Counted from the first letter of the stretch, positions 1 through 6,129 are shown. The stretch: DNA of 9,434 nt from Candidatus Bathyarchaeota archaeon (GCA_030671165.1 DAOVAG010000022.1:1-9434), one strand, 5' to 3'. Numbers and translations: made by a program. The notes: generated from the sequence alone by a model not told the origin.

Positions 1-110
1 AATAGTTCTTAAGACTTGATATCCATTGGACTATTAGGATCCAATGTTCAATTTATTTTATCAATTTTTTTTTGAGGAATGTGGGAGAGAATCAAGATTA
101 GCGTAGTGAT

Positions 111-148
111 AAGGGAAATAATTGAGTTTGACGAACTCAGGTTTCCTT
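111..148. repeat. Interrupted hairpin
   Basis: AAGGGAAA (111-118) can pair with TTTCCTT (142-148) with one bulged G. Inside it, TGAGTT (123-128) pairs perfectly with AACTCA (134-139) around a 5-base loop. This gives 13 base pairs interrupted by a small internal loop (TAAT against GG). There is no T run directly after it on either strand, so it does not look like a terminator. Whether it is transcribed is unknown. Confidence 0.4.
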
Positions 149-270
149 GAAATAAAAAAATTTTGAATCTAAAATCTAAAAGAGATTACCATTGATACAT
201 TAAAGCTTATAGAATGTAACGTTTACCGGTTACCACTCTTGACTCTGGTCACTTACTATTCATTCTTTAG

Positions 271-286
271 GTCTGACCCCTCAGAC
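271..286. repeat. Perfect 6-bp hairpin with CCCC loop
   Basis: GTCTGA (271-276) and TCAGAC (281-286) are exact reverse complements around CCCC. It lies about 215 bases past the stop codon of the minus-strand dehydrogenase and has no T tract beside it. Function unknown; a small operator or part of an RNA are both possible. Confidence 0.35.
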
Positions 287-500
287 TCTTGTGAATATTT
301 ATTCATCAGGTCAATTTAATTCTTAAAGCTAATTCAGTAGTGAAGCACTGATCTTTAGTGGTTTTAATCGAATATTAAGCGACTATTATTGTATTTATCT
401 TTGAGTTGTTCTGGTAGTGTTGAAGTTTACTCAGATAAGTTATATGATATATGATGCTGGTTTTTCTATTGTATTTTTTTTGTAAAGTTAAATATTTTTT

Positions 501-1511
501 TCAAGATTGAACAACTACACATAATTCTTCACCATTTAAGAGCGTGTTAAAGCCCGAATCTATGTCCTCTAAGGGGACCTTAGCTGTTATTAGAGGCATG
601 ACGTTGATTTTACCAATTTTCATGAGATCGATTGCTATTCGCAACTCGTCTTTAGGATGCCCATAGGGATAATATGTTTGGCTACCGATCAGTTCCATAC
701 TTTTTGCGATTATGGCATTATTATCGAAGAGATCGTAGACCCAAGGTTTTTCAAAGAGAGAGACGATGATGCCTCTCATATGTTGACCGTAGGGAGTCCA
801 GTACTTCCCTGCCATATCTATTAACTGTTTTATTGTTGCATCCCTCCCAGCGCACTCAAAGATGACATTCGGTGTTAAACCACCCATTAATTCTTCAACT
901 CTTTTAACAGGGTTAACTTCTCTTGGGTTGATGACTTCGTCTGCAAACATCCCAGCTAGGTTAATCCTCTTCTCAGAAACCTCAGTGACATAAACCGTTC
1001 CACCTGAAGCTTTAGCACATTGCATGATTAAATGGCCAATGGGACCAGCACCCAATACTACAGCAAAATCTCCTAGACGGATTCCAGATCTACGTACGGC
1101 AGCTACCGCGACACCGAGGGGTTCAATAAAAGATCCTGCTTCATATGATAATTCATTGGGAAGGTGGTAGATTCTTTTCATAGAACAGTACTCTGCGAAA
1201 CCTGATCCACTCACTCCTGCTACTCGATCGCCGATTTTCCATCGAGTCACATCTGCACCCAATTCAACGATTTCTCCAGCAATCTGGTGTCCTCCACCTC
1301 GACTGTTTATAGCTCCGTAGAAGCTGCTCATCGGGAAATTCTCTGGAACACGTTTCATGATTTCATCCTCGCCATACCGGTATGAATGGAGATCGGTTCC
1401 GCATATCGAGCAGGCATGGACTTTAACGAGGACGTAATCTGGTTCAGGTCTAGGTTTGGGAACGTCTTGTATTTGAATCTTCATTTTTTCTAGTAAGAAC
1501 GCTTTTTTCAT
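501..1511 (-). CDS. Zinc-dependent medium-chain alcohol/polyol dehydrogenase
   Basis: A 336-residue medium-chain dehydrogenase (MDR superfamily), a cytosolic enzyme expected to oxidise an alcohol, polyol or sugar with NAD(P). The GroES-like N-terminal domain carries the catalytic-zinc signature: Cys37 in CSICGTD, His75 in GGGHQIAGE and Glu130 in FIEPLGVA, the sorbitol-dehydrogenase-like arrangement. The Rossmann domain has GAGPIG at 154-159 and Glu177 ending the second strand, which favours NAD over NADP. Two oddities stand out. The usual GHE is GHQ (Gln76), and the four-cysteine structural-zinc lobe is absent: the segment around 95-110 has only Cys109. The stretch between the first two zinc ligands is also long (38 residues). 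The ATG start is followed at once by a typical MDR N-terminus; no strong Shine-Dalgarno is present. Substrate cannot be told from sequence. No co-directional neighbour gives context. Confidence 0.9.
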   Translation of the reverse strand: MKKAFLLEKMKIQIQDVPKPRPEPDYVLVKVHACSICGTDLHSYRYGEDEIMKRVPENFPMSSFYGAINSRGGGHQIAGEIVELGADVTRWKIGDRVAGVSGSGFAEYCSMKRIYHLPNELSYEAGSFIEPLGVAVAAVRRSGIRLGDFAVVLGAGPIGHLIMQCAKASGGTVYVTEVSEKRINLAGMFADEVINPREVNPVKRVEELMGGLTPNVIFECAGRDATIKQLIDMAGKYWTPYGQHMRGIIVSLFEKPWVYDLFDNNAIIAKSMELIGSQTYYPYGHPKDELRIAIDLMKIGKINVMPLITAKVPLEDIDSGFNTLLNGEELCVVVQS

Positions 1512-1545
1512 TTTCTGTTCATATCCATAAGAGGTGTTACAGTTA

Positions 1546-1552
1546 CATATAT
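1546..1552 (-). promoter_or_regulatory. Possible TATA box for the dehydrogenase gene
   Basis: On the minus strand GATATATG lies about 35 bases before the ATG at 1511, which would put the transcription start roughly 10-15 bases before the codon. A second AT-rich element (ATTATAAAC on the minus strand, 1592-1600) is further upstream. Placement is by spacing only. Confidence 0.35.
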
Positions 1553-1600
1553 CTCACATATCTGAAAAATTTATTGTCTTCATCAATCTTTGTTTATAAT

Positions 1601-1609
1601 AAAAAAAAA
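1601..1609 (-). terminator. T9 run, possible archaeal terminator
   Basis: A9 on the plus strand is T9 on the minus strand. It lies about 30 bases after the stop of the candidate decayed minus-strand ORF at 1640-2013 and before the promoter of the minus-strand dehydrogenase. Archaeal termination often uses bare T tracts. Confidence 0.3.
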
Positions 1610-1639
1610 GTAACACGGGAGAATTAGGTAATATTATGT

Positions 1640-2013
1640 TTATGTGAATTCTATCGGTGCAATGTGTAACTTGTAATGATTCTTTAGTCTGACTACTCGT
1701 GTATTCCTGATGCCTCCTACGTGTTCAGTTATGTTGCTGATATGTAAATGAGTATGTTTCATCATGTCTAGTCTCATCACTGAATTCAGAGTCATATGTG
1801 TTCTGAGAGATCTTGTCACGTATAAGTAGTCGATTTTTTTCTCGATTTTTAGGTAACTTTAGGTCTTGTATGATACAATCCAATGAACGCTTCGCCACAG
1901 AACCCTAAGATAAGATCTATTTCGATTAAGCACAGATATTAGTGATATAGGATCGTTGTCTGCTGAATGTTCTAAAATATTGTTATTTTTTTTCTTGGTT
2001 TATTTTTTTCCAT
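1640..2013 (-). pseudogene. Possible decayed gene, unknown family
   Basis: On the minus strand an ATG at 2013 begins a short frame (MEKNKPRKK) that enters an A8 run at 1986-1993. In the frame one base back, 46 sense codons run from the stop at 2000-2002 to a TAA at 1859-1861, then 72 more sense codons run to the TAA at 1640-1642. The second block reads like protein (for example RTHMTLNSVMRLDMM, then ITEHVGGIRNTRVV and HIAPIEF). A minus-strand T9 run follows the end. One extra A in the homopolymer plus one changed stop codon would give an ORF of about 124 codons. I do not recognise the family, and in sequence this AT-rich open frames of this length also arise by chance, so this is a weak call. 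Confidence 0.22.
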
Positions 2014-2089
2014 TTGCGTATGATTTTACAAAATGGTTTATCTCTTTATTAGAGAGACGCTATGTAAAACGAGAGTGATGAGAACTTGA

Positions 2090-2097
2090 GTATAATT
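2090..2097 (+). promoter_or_regulatory. Possible TATA box for the metallophosphatase gene
   Basis: GTATAATT lies about 50 bases before the ATG at 2144, which would put the start of transcription near 2118. It sits between two ACTTGAG copies (2084-2090 and 2107-2113) whose starts are 23 bases apart, which could be a paired operator. A partial Shine-Dalgarno-like GGATTGATGA lies just before the start codon. Confidence 0.3.
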
Positions 2098-2143
2098 AAT
2101 TTAATTACTTGAGCTGATCTTTTAATAACAGGATTGATGATAG

Positions 2144-3622
2144 ATGGGGACGAAAAAATTTACTATTCTTCACTCCAATGACATGCATGGAGATTTCTTG
2201 GCAGAAGTGCAGGGGAAAGGAGGAAAATTGATCGGTGGATTAGCACTCTTATCGGGATACATTAACAAGGTCAGGCAAGAAGAAGAAAACGTGTTATATG
2301 TGATCTCGGGAGATATAGTACAGGGTTCCCTGATTGATGCGGAATATAAGGGTATCTCCACTATGGAGATCATGAATTATTTAGCTCCAGATGTGGTCTC
2401 GCTTGGTAACCATGAATTTGATTATGGGTTACCCCATCTCCTCTTTTTGGAGAAGATGGCAAACTTTCCCATCGTGAATGCGAATTTGTACATTAGAAAA
2501 TACAATAAGCGGTTGATGCAACCCTACATCATCTTGAATCAGGCAGGGTTTGACATTCTCTTCACTGGTATTCTCACTGAGAAAGTGATGGATTCGCTTA
2601 AACAAGATTCACTTATTAGTAGTTTTGTCACATTGCAGGAAGCCAGTCTCGAGGTGGGCAAAATTACGAATGTTTATAAGAATGATGACATCGATCTCAC
2701 TATCTTACTTACCCACATCGGATTCGAATCCGATATCGAGTTAGCAAAAATGTTACGCCCTGAATGGGGAATTGACATTATCATAGGAGGTCACTCCCAC
2801 ACTATCCTTGACAAACCACGTGTTGTAAATAATGTTTTAATCGTCCAGGCTGGAGTGGGCTCGGATCAGATTGGACGGTTTGACATCGTGGTAGATGACG
2901 ACACAAACTCCATCGTTGAGTATAAGTGGCAGTTGATCCCAATCGATGAAGATTTGGCGGAACCTGATCAGATGCTACAAGACTACATTGTTAAGTTTCA
3001 ATCTGAAATTGACCGAAAATATAATACTGTGATCTGTAAATTAGCCATCAAGCTGACTCATCCTCAACGTGAACAGGAAACCTCCTTGGGGAATCTCGTT
3101 GCCGACGCTTTTGGTGAGGTGGCTGCATGTGATGTTGTTTTGGTTGGAAGTGGTTCCATCCGTAGAAATGAATTAGGCCCCTTAGTCACACTCAAAGACC
3201 TACGTAGTTGTTTCCCCTATGATGATACACTCACACGCTACACCATCACTGGAGCGCAACTCAAAAAAGTCTTCTCATACATTATGCGTCCAGAAAATCG
3301 AAATTCTGAGGGTGAATGTTACCAAGTCAACACCAATGTGAAAGCTGTCTACAGAGATGTTACGCGCAAACTTGTTTCACTTCAAATCTCTTGCAAGAAA
3401 GTGAGAAATGACCGGATGTACACCATTTGCTTCCAAGGGTATCACTTCAACAATGCACCAGCTAATCTCAATCTTACTCAGGAGGAACTCTTGCAGGCAG
3501 GAAATTCAAAAGTCATTACTACTTCCGCTAAAGAAGTCCTCGAAGAATATCTCCGGAACCACCAAAACATCAAACGGAAAATTGAAGGACGACTAACCTA
3601 CTATACAACATCTGATGCTTAA
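2144..3622 (+). CDS. UshA-type metallophosphatase / 5'-nucleotidase
   Basis: A 492-residue two-domain enzyme of the 5'-nucleotidase/2',3'-cyclic phosphodiesterase family. The N-terminal calcineurin-like domain has every dimetal motif: Asp13 and His15 (NDMHGD), Asp57 (SGDIVQG), Asn89-His90 (GNHEFDYG), His191 (LLTHIG), and His217/His219 (GGHSHT). The C-terminal nucleotidase domain starts near residue 300, with ETSLGNLVADAF at 312-323, GSGSIRRNE at 336-343 and FPYDDTLTRYTI at 357-368. These are the positions that form the nucleotide pocket in UshA. Family members are usually exported, but this one opens MGTKKFTILHSND with no signal peptide, lipobox or membrane anchor, so a cytosolic role in nucleotide or nucleotide-sugar hydrolysis is inferred. 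The start is fixed by the first metal motif lying only 12 residues in. It appears to be a single-gene unit. The exact substrate is uncertain. Confidence 0.9.
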   Translation: MGTKKFTILHSNDMHGDFLAEVQGKGGKLIGGLALLSGYINKVRQEEENVLYVISGDIVQGSLIDAEYKGISTMEIMNYLAPDVVSLGNHEFDYGLPHLLFLEKMANFPIVNANLYIRKYNKRLMQPYIILNQAGFDILFTGILTEKVMDSLKQDSLISSFVTLQEASLEVGKITNVYKNDDIDLTILLTHIGFESDIELAKMLRPEWGIDIIIGGHSHTILDKPRVVNNVLIVQAGVGSDQIGRFDIVVDDDTNSIVEYKWQLIPIDEDLAEPDQMLQDYIVKFQSEIDRKYNTVICKLAIKLTHPQREQETSLGNLVADAFGEVAACDVVLVGSGSIRRNELGPLVTLKDLRSCFPYDDTLTRYTITGAQLKKVFSYIMRPENRNSEGECYQVNTNVKAVYRDVTRKLVSLQISCKKVRNDRMYTICFQGYHFNNAPANLNLTQEELLQAGNSKVITTSAKEVLEEYLRNHQNIKRKIEGRLTYYTTSDA

Positions 3623-4022
3623 CGTTTAAGAGAAACATAAAAGTGAGTTAAAATTTCTGAAAGGAGACACGAACTTAGTGAAAACGTTGAATAGAGGGAC
3701 TTCTAGATTTATTAGAAACCACTTCACATCCAGAGCGGTTCACAAAGGTATAGTGTACATTCTATTATTACCGAACGAAGCAAACATTTTACCATTTAAA
3801 GTCATCACGGAATCTGGACACTCTTTTTTCCAAAATTATTATTCTTGAAGCTGCAATAATTCTACCCTATTATACATCCACCGAGATTTATCTGTATGAG
3901 TCTAGCGCTTTAAATAAGATCTTTATTTCAAAAGGTTATGGAGCCGATGGAGACATTTAATCCTTTAGACTAATGGAACCTTAAGGAATCTACATGATCA
4001 ACGCGCGTTATGCTTATTACTT
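3623..4022. other. Intergenic region between convergent genes
   Basis: These 400 bases separate the ends of the metallophosphatase and nikR genes. Apart from the doubtful small ORF at 3678-3848, I see no coding signature, RNA gene or strong repeat. No long T tract typical of a terminator follows the metallophosphatase stop directly; T6 at about 3824-3829 is the nearest. Confidence 0.5.
3678..3848 (+). CDS. Doubtful small ORF, 56 residues
   Basis: GTG at 3678 opens a 56-codon frame ending in TGA at 3846-3848. An AAAGGAG sequence (about 3659-3664) lies upstream, although the spacing of roughly 13 bases to the GTG is longer than usual. The product is basic near the start (KTLNRGTSRFIRNHFTSR) with one short hydrophobic patch (IVYILLLP), and no known motif or cysteine cluster. 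The main support is the purine-rich ribosome-binding-like site 40 bases after the metallophosphatase gene. It may well be chance. Confidence 0.18.
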   Translation: MKTLNRGTSRFIRNHFTSRAVHKGIVYILLLPNEANILPFKVITESGHSFFQNYYS

Positions 4023-4436
4023 TTAGAGGGTGACGAGTGCAAGTTTTAATCCTTTTACTCCTCGCTTCGTCTTCAGCTCTTGGGTGAGGTCTTTGACATC
4101 AGAAGCTTTCCCTTTAATTGCTATGATCTCCAGGCAGTGTTTATTATCTAGGTGAACATGCATGGAGGAACGGATGATCGCTTCAAACTGGTGTTGTGCA
4201 TCTGTTAATTCTTCTTCTAGACCTTTAACTTCATGATCGTAAACCATGGCAATGGCTCCGATTCCTTTTCCTTGTTTCTCACATACCCATTTAGCCTCGG
4301 TTACGAAGTTTTGCATCGTATCTTGTATGGCTTTTGATCGGTTAGTGTACCCTAAACGTTTAATGTGATCGTCAAAGCTTTCGAGCAAGTCTGATGGTAC
4401 GGAAATGCTTATTCTGGATACCTGTTTTTTTGACAA
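4023..4436 (-). CDS. nikR: Nickel-responsive transcriptional regulator NikR
   Basis: A 137-residue ribbon-helix-helix regulator that binds Ni(II) and then DNA, normally repressing nickel uptake genes. The N-terminal RHH segment (about 7-45) has the DNA-contacting strand RISISVP followed by the two-helix part, with TNRSKAIQD. The C-terminal ACT-like regulatory domain (about 58-137) has the four high-affinity nickel ligands His82, His93, His95 and Cys101. Their spacing (H-x10-H-x-H-x5-C) is identical to E. coli NikR (His76, His87, His89, Cys95), shifted by six. Length matches the family. The start is a TTG supported by AGGAG six bases upstream (4443-4447). It is transcribed divergently from the ECF-like membrane gene at 4543. 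A perfect inverted repeat of NikR-box geometry lies in the shared 106-base gap, closer to that partner, so the partner is the likely target. Confidence 0.95.
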   Translation of the reverse strand: MSKKQVSRISISVPSDLLESFDDHIKRLGYTNRSKAIQDTMQNFVTEAKWVCEKQGKGIGAIAMVYDHEVKGLEEELTDAQHQFEAIIRSSMHVHLDNKHCLEIIAIKGKASDVKDLTQELKTKRGVKGLKLALVTL

Positions 4437-4469
4437 GTCTGACTCCTACATTTGAATTATTATTACCAA

Positions 4470-4477
4470 ATTATAAA
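4470..4477 (-). promoter_or_regulatory. Probable TATA box for nikR
   Basis: The minus-strand TTTATAAT is about 35-40 bases before the TTG at 4436. Transcription would start around 4448, just ahead of the AGGAG ribosome-binding site. The NikR box at 4493-4520 lies upstream of this element on the minus strand, so NikR need not block its own promoter. Confidence 0.4.
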
Positions 4478-4484
4478 ACTTTAA

Positions 4485-4491
4485 TTATAAA
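4485..4491 (+). promoter_or_regulatory. Probable TATA box for the ECF-like gene
   Basis: TTATAAA on the plus strand, about 52 bases before the ATG at 4543, predicts a start of transcription near 4512. That point falls inside the inverted repeat at 4493-4520, the layout expected of a repressor site. Assigned by spacing. Confidence 0.4.
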
Positions 4492-4492
4492 C

Positions 4493-4520
4493 GTAATACG
4501 TTTATTTTAAAAAGTATTAC
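4493..4520. promoter_or_regulatory. Predicted NikR operator
   Basis: GTAATAC (4493-4499) and GTATTAC (4514-4520) are exact reverse complements separated by 14 bases, giving a 28-base site. The E. coli NikR operator GTATGA-N16-TCATAC also spans 28 bases, set by the NikR tetramer contacting two major grooves on one DNA face. Here the half-sites differ in sequence but share GTA and TAC at the outer ends. The site begins just after the plausible TATA box of the membrane gene and ends 22 bases before its ATG, consistent with repression of that gene by nickel-bound NikR. Confidence 0.75.
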
Positions 4521-4542
4521 TTTTTATAGAGAGAAGAGAAGC

Positions 4543-5097
4543 ATGGTCTACTTCACAAGCCGTGACGTCGTCGCAATCTCTATGTGTGCCGCTCTGTGGG
4601 GAGTGCTCAATCCAATTATCTCACCTGTCTTCTGGACGGTAACCCATCTCCCATTTGCATGCGATCTAATCGGTTTCACCTTCCTTATCATAGCGGTATG
4701 GTGGACTAGAAAACTTGGAGCCGCCACAGCTGTGGGTCTCATATCAACAATAATCAACTTCATCATCCGTCCCACTGCCACACAATTCGTAGCCTTCCTA
4801 GCTGCTAGCATCCTCTTTGATTTAACAACGAGAATCGTAGGGTACAAGACTTGTTTTGGTAATCTAAAAGTGAGTGCAGCAAGTTTAATCGCTCTCTCTG
4901 TGCTATCAGGTGCTTTTGCAGGTTCTATTATTGGTCCTTTTTTCCTAGCTCCTGGAATAATAAGTCAGGTGTACGGGACTGTCATCATTTTCATTAGCCT
5001 CCACGCCACTGGAGGATTGCTCGGTGGTACCCTAGGGTTCATTCTGATTAAGGCAATCGAATCACGCGGAGTGTTCGGAAGGCAGATTCAGAAATAA
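4543..5097 (+). CDS. Predicted ECF-transporter S component-like membrane protein
   Basis: A 184-residue integral membrane protein with about five to six hydrophobic segments (roughly 9-30, 42-56, 58-76, 82-99, 110-137 and 142-171) and no signal peptide. The opening FTSRDVVAISMCAALWGVLN, short length and small helical layout resemble substrate-binding S components of energy-coupling-factor transporters, in the manner of YkoE/ThiW-like proteins. The exact family is not certain. It lacks the MHIMEG start of the known CbiM/NikM nickel and cobalt components. Within the membrane region His35 (VTHLP), Cys14, Cys40 and His154 (LHATGG) are possible metal-interacting residues. It is divergent from nikR and has the predicted NikR box at its promoter, so a nickel-related substrate is inferred. 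No EcfA ATPase or EcfT gene is in the window. The ATG follows a weak purine-rich GAGAAGAG. Confidence 0.7.
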   Translation: MVYFTSRDVVAISMCAALWGVLNPIISPVFWTVTHLPFACDLIGFTFLIIAVWWTRKLGAATAVGLISTIINFIIRPTATQFVAFLAASILFDLTTRIVGYKTCFGNLKVSAASLIALSVLSGAFAGSIIGPFFLAPGIISQVYGTVIIFISLHATGGLLGGTLGFILIKAIESRGVFGRQIQK

Positions 5098-5177
5098 GAA
5101 TAGATGCGTAAAAGCATGATTAAGTGATCTATATGAAAGAATCTTTTAATGTTTTATCGTAATTCAGAGAAGAGAGA

Positions 5178-5717
5178 TCAAGTTTTACTCATTTCGTAGA
5201 CTTTAGCACGCCACTTTTGTCTCCAGCTTTTCCAACCTGTCTTTACGATTCTTTCTCTATTTTTAGGATCTTTCGCGACCCATTCGAGAAAAGTCCAGAA
5301 ACTTCTCTTATTCCCCTGTATTTCTGTTGAAATACCGATTTCTTTACACCATTTGATGTAGCTTTCCTCAACCAATTCTTGGAGTTCACCGGTAATCTCC
5401 ACCTCTTCTACATGAAAGCCGAGGTCTCGCAGGTATCTACGTACACTAGAGAGTACGTATCCAGAGCAGACTTTGAAACGAACTGGCTTATTATCCACCA
5501 TTACGTCAATGATCTCTTGAACGATCTGGATAGCGTCATCTAAATATTTCTTGTTTTTAAAGTGGGGTGGTTGGAAGGAAGATACCGATATTCTCCGTTC
5601 CATATATTTGTGATCTGGAAGGATAAGAGCGCCAATCACCACACCTAAGATGAGGTCTCCCCATCCCGAATCATCTATTAAAATTTCCCTCTGCCATAGA
5701 AAGGGTTCTAACCCCAT
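5178..5717 (-). CDS. Conserved-type archaeal protein, unknown function, RNase H-like start
   Basis: A soluble protein of 179 residues from ATG 5717. A start nine codons earlier (ATG 5744) is open, but GGTG six bases before 5717 is the better ribosome-binding site. Numbering from 5717, the N-terminus has a beta-strand-like segment ILIDDSGWGDLILGVVIGAL (12-31) in which Asp15, Asp16 and Asp21 are followed by a hydrophobic strand. That pattern resembles the first strands of RNase H-like nucleases (RuvC and RNase H folds). A central block has FQPPHFKNKKYLDDA and VCSGYVLSSVRRYLRDLGF. An acidic segment EVEITGELQELVEES follows. The tail is rich in Trp and basic residues (KTGWKSWRQKWRAKV). I do not recognise a named family. 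A nuclease is only a suggestion from the N-terminal pattern. The gene is convergent with the ECF-like gene and divergent from the ferritin-like one. Confidence 0.7.
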   Translation of the reverse strand: MGLEPFLWQREILIDDSGWGDLILGVVIGALILPDHKYMERRISVSSFQPPHFKNKKYLDDAIQIVQEIIDVMVDNKPVRFKVCSGYVLSSVRRYLRDLGFHVEEVEITGELQELVEESYIKWCKEIGISTEIQGNKRSFWTFLEWVAKDPKNRERIVKTGWKSWRQKWRAKVYEMSKT

Positions 5718-5781
5718 AGTCAACACCAATCTAATGAAAAGCATAAAAGCCTTTTTTTTAGTTAATCTTTAATGAGCGAAG

Positions 5782-5789
5782 TATATATT
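5782..5789 (+). promoter_or_regulatory. Probable TATA box for the ferritin-like gene
   Basis: TATATATT about 35-40 bases before the ATG at 5824 predicts a transcription start near 5813 and a leader of only some ten bases. Because the sequence is near-symmetric it could instead, or also, serve the divergent minus-strand gene starting at 5717. Confidence 0.45.
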
Positions 5790-5823
5790 AATCATTTAAC
5801 AAGTTTATTCCAATCGATGAGTT

Positions 5824-6129
5824 ATGCCTGAATTTGGTAGTCCCCTTTCAGGTTTGGCGAGAGACCGTAAACTATCAGATGCTGAACTGATTCGTAGTAT
5901 AGGATTCGTGATTGCAGCAGAATATGAAGCTGTACAAATGTATATGTAACTTGCTGAATCCATAGACGACGAACTCGCTATAAGGGTTTTGAAGGACATA
6001 GTATATGCGGAGCGGGTTCACGCAGGAGAATTCTTAAGACTACTACACCATCTTGCACCTGATGAACATAAATTTTACGAAGAAGGATATGAAGAAGTCG
6101 AAGAGGAAATTGAGAAACTAGATAAGTAA
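5824..6129 (+). pseudogene. Ferritin-like diiron protein interrupted by an in-frame TAA
   Basis: One frame of 101 codons runs from ATG 5824 to TAA 6127-6129, broken only by TAA at 5947-5949 (codon 42). The two parts join into a short ferritin/rubrerythrin-like protein of the half-ferritin type related to the encapsulin-associated ferritin-like domain. Features are an N-terminus MPEFGSPLSGLARDRKLSD, metal-ligand Glu33 in AAEYEAVQMYM, and, after the stop, LAESIDDELAIRVLKDI with Glu63 and His66 in AERVHAGEF. Relatives usually have Gln where the TAA lies (YMQLAES), so one C-to-T change (CAA to TAA) explains it. The downstream half is intact and keeps its ligands. Other genes here end in TAA (2144-3622, radA), so TAA is not generally reassigned. 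Expected role of the intact protein: iron oxidation/storage or peroxide protection in the cytoplasm. Recent pseudogene, sequencing or assembly error, or read-through are all open. Confidence 0.8.

Larger units (their letters stand above)
1..500. other. Intergenic region without a recognisable gene
   Basis: All six frames are broken by frequent stops and no coding signature is seen. The stretch is very AT-rich with T runs near 65-73 and 473-480. It contains two inverted repeats annotated separately (111-148 and 271-286) and a weaker one, GTAAC at 216-220 against GTTAC at 229-233. These could belong to an untranslated RNA or be chance. No tRNA or box C/D signature was found. Confidence 0.6.
1512..2143. 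other. Intergenic region, mostly non-coding
   Basis: This 632-base gap separates the divergent dehydrogenase and metallophosphatase genes. It must hold both promoters. No intact gene of recognisable family is present. It contains a candidate decayed minus-strand gene (1640-2013), long T runs at 1986-1993 and 2003-2009, an A9 run at 1601-1609, and a pair of ACTTGAG direct repeats at 2084 and 2107 near the plus-strand promoter. Confidence 0.55.

Noticed and set aside
2075..2117. Possible box C/D RNA (GTGATGA then CTGA 32 bases later)
   Set aside because: There is no clear internal D'/C' pair, the closing stem is only about three base pairs, and the stretch doubles as the promoter of the gene at 2144.
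2720..2735. Near-perfect palindrome GGATTCGAATCC resembling a tRNA T-loop
   Set aside because: It lies inside the metallophosphatase coding frame with no acceptor or anticodon stem around it.
4548..4847. Minus-strand open frame of 99 codons
   Set aside because: Antisense to the ECF-like membrane gene, without ribosome-binding site or recognisable motif; the plus-strand product has ordered membrane helices.
5104..5117. ATGC/GCAT hairpin after the ECF-like gene as a terminator
   Set aside because: The stem is only four base pairs and no T run follows directly.
5805..5999. Minus-strand open frame of 64 codons
   Set aside because: It lies antisense to the ferritin-like gene, is serine-rich with no motif, and the plus strand gives a clear family match on both sides of the internal stop.
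5824..6129. Genetic-code change with TAA read as glutamine
   Set aside because: The metallophosphatase and radA genes in this window end naturally at TAA with no homologous continuation, so a general reassignment is not supported.
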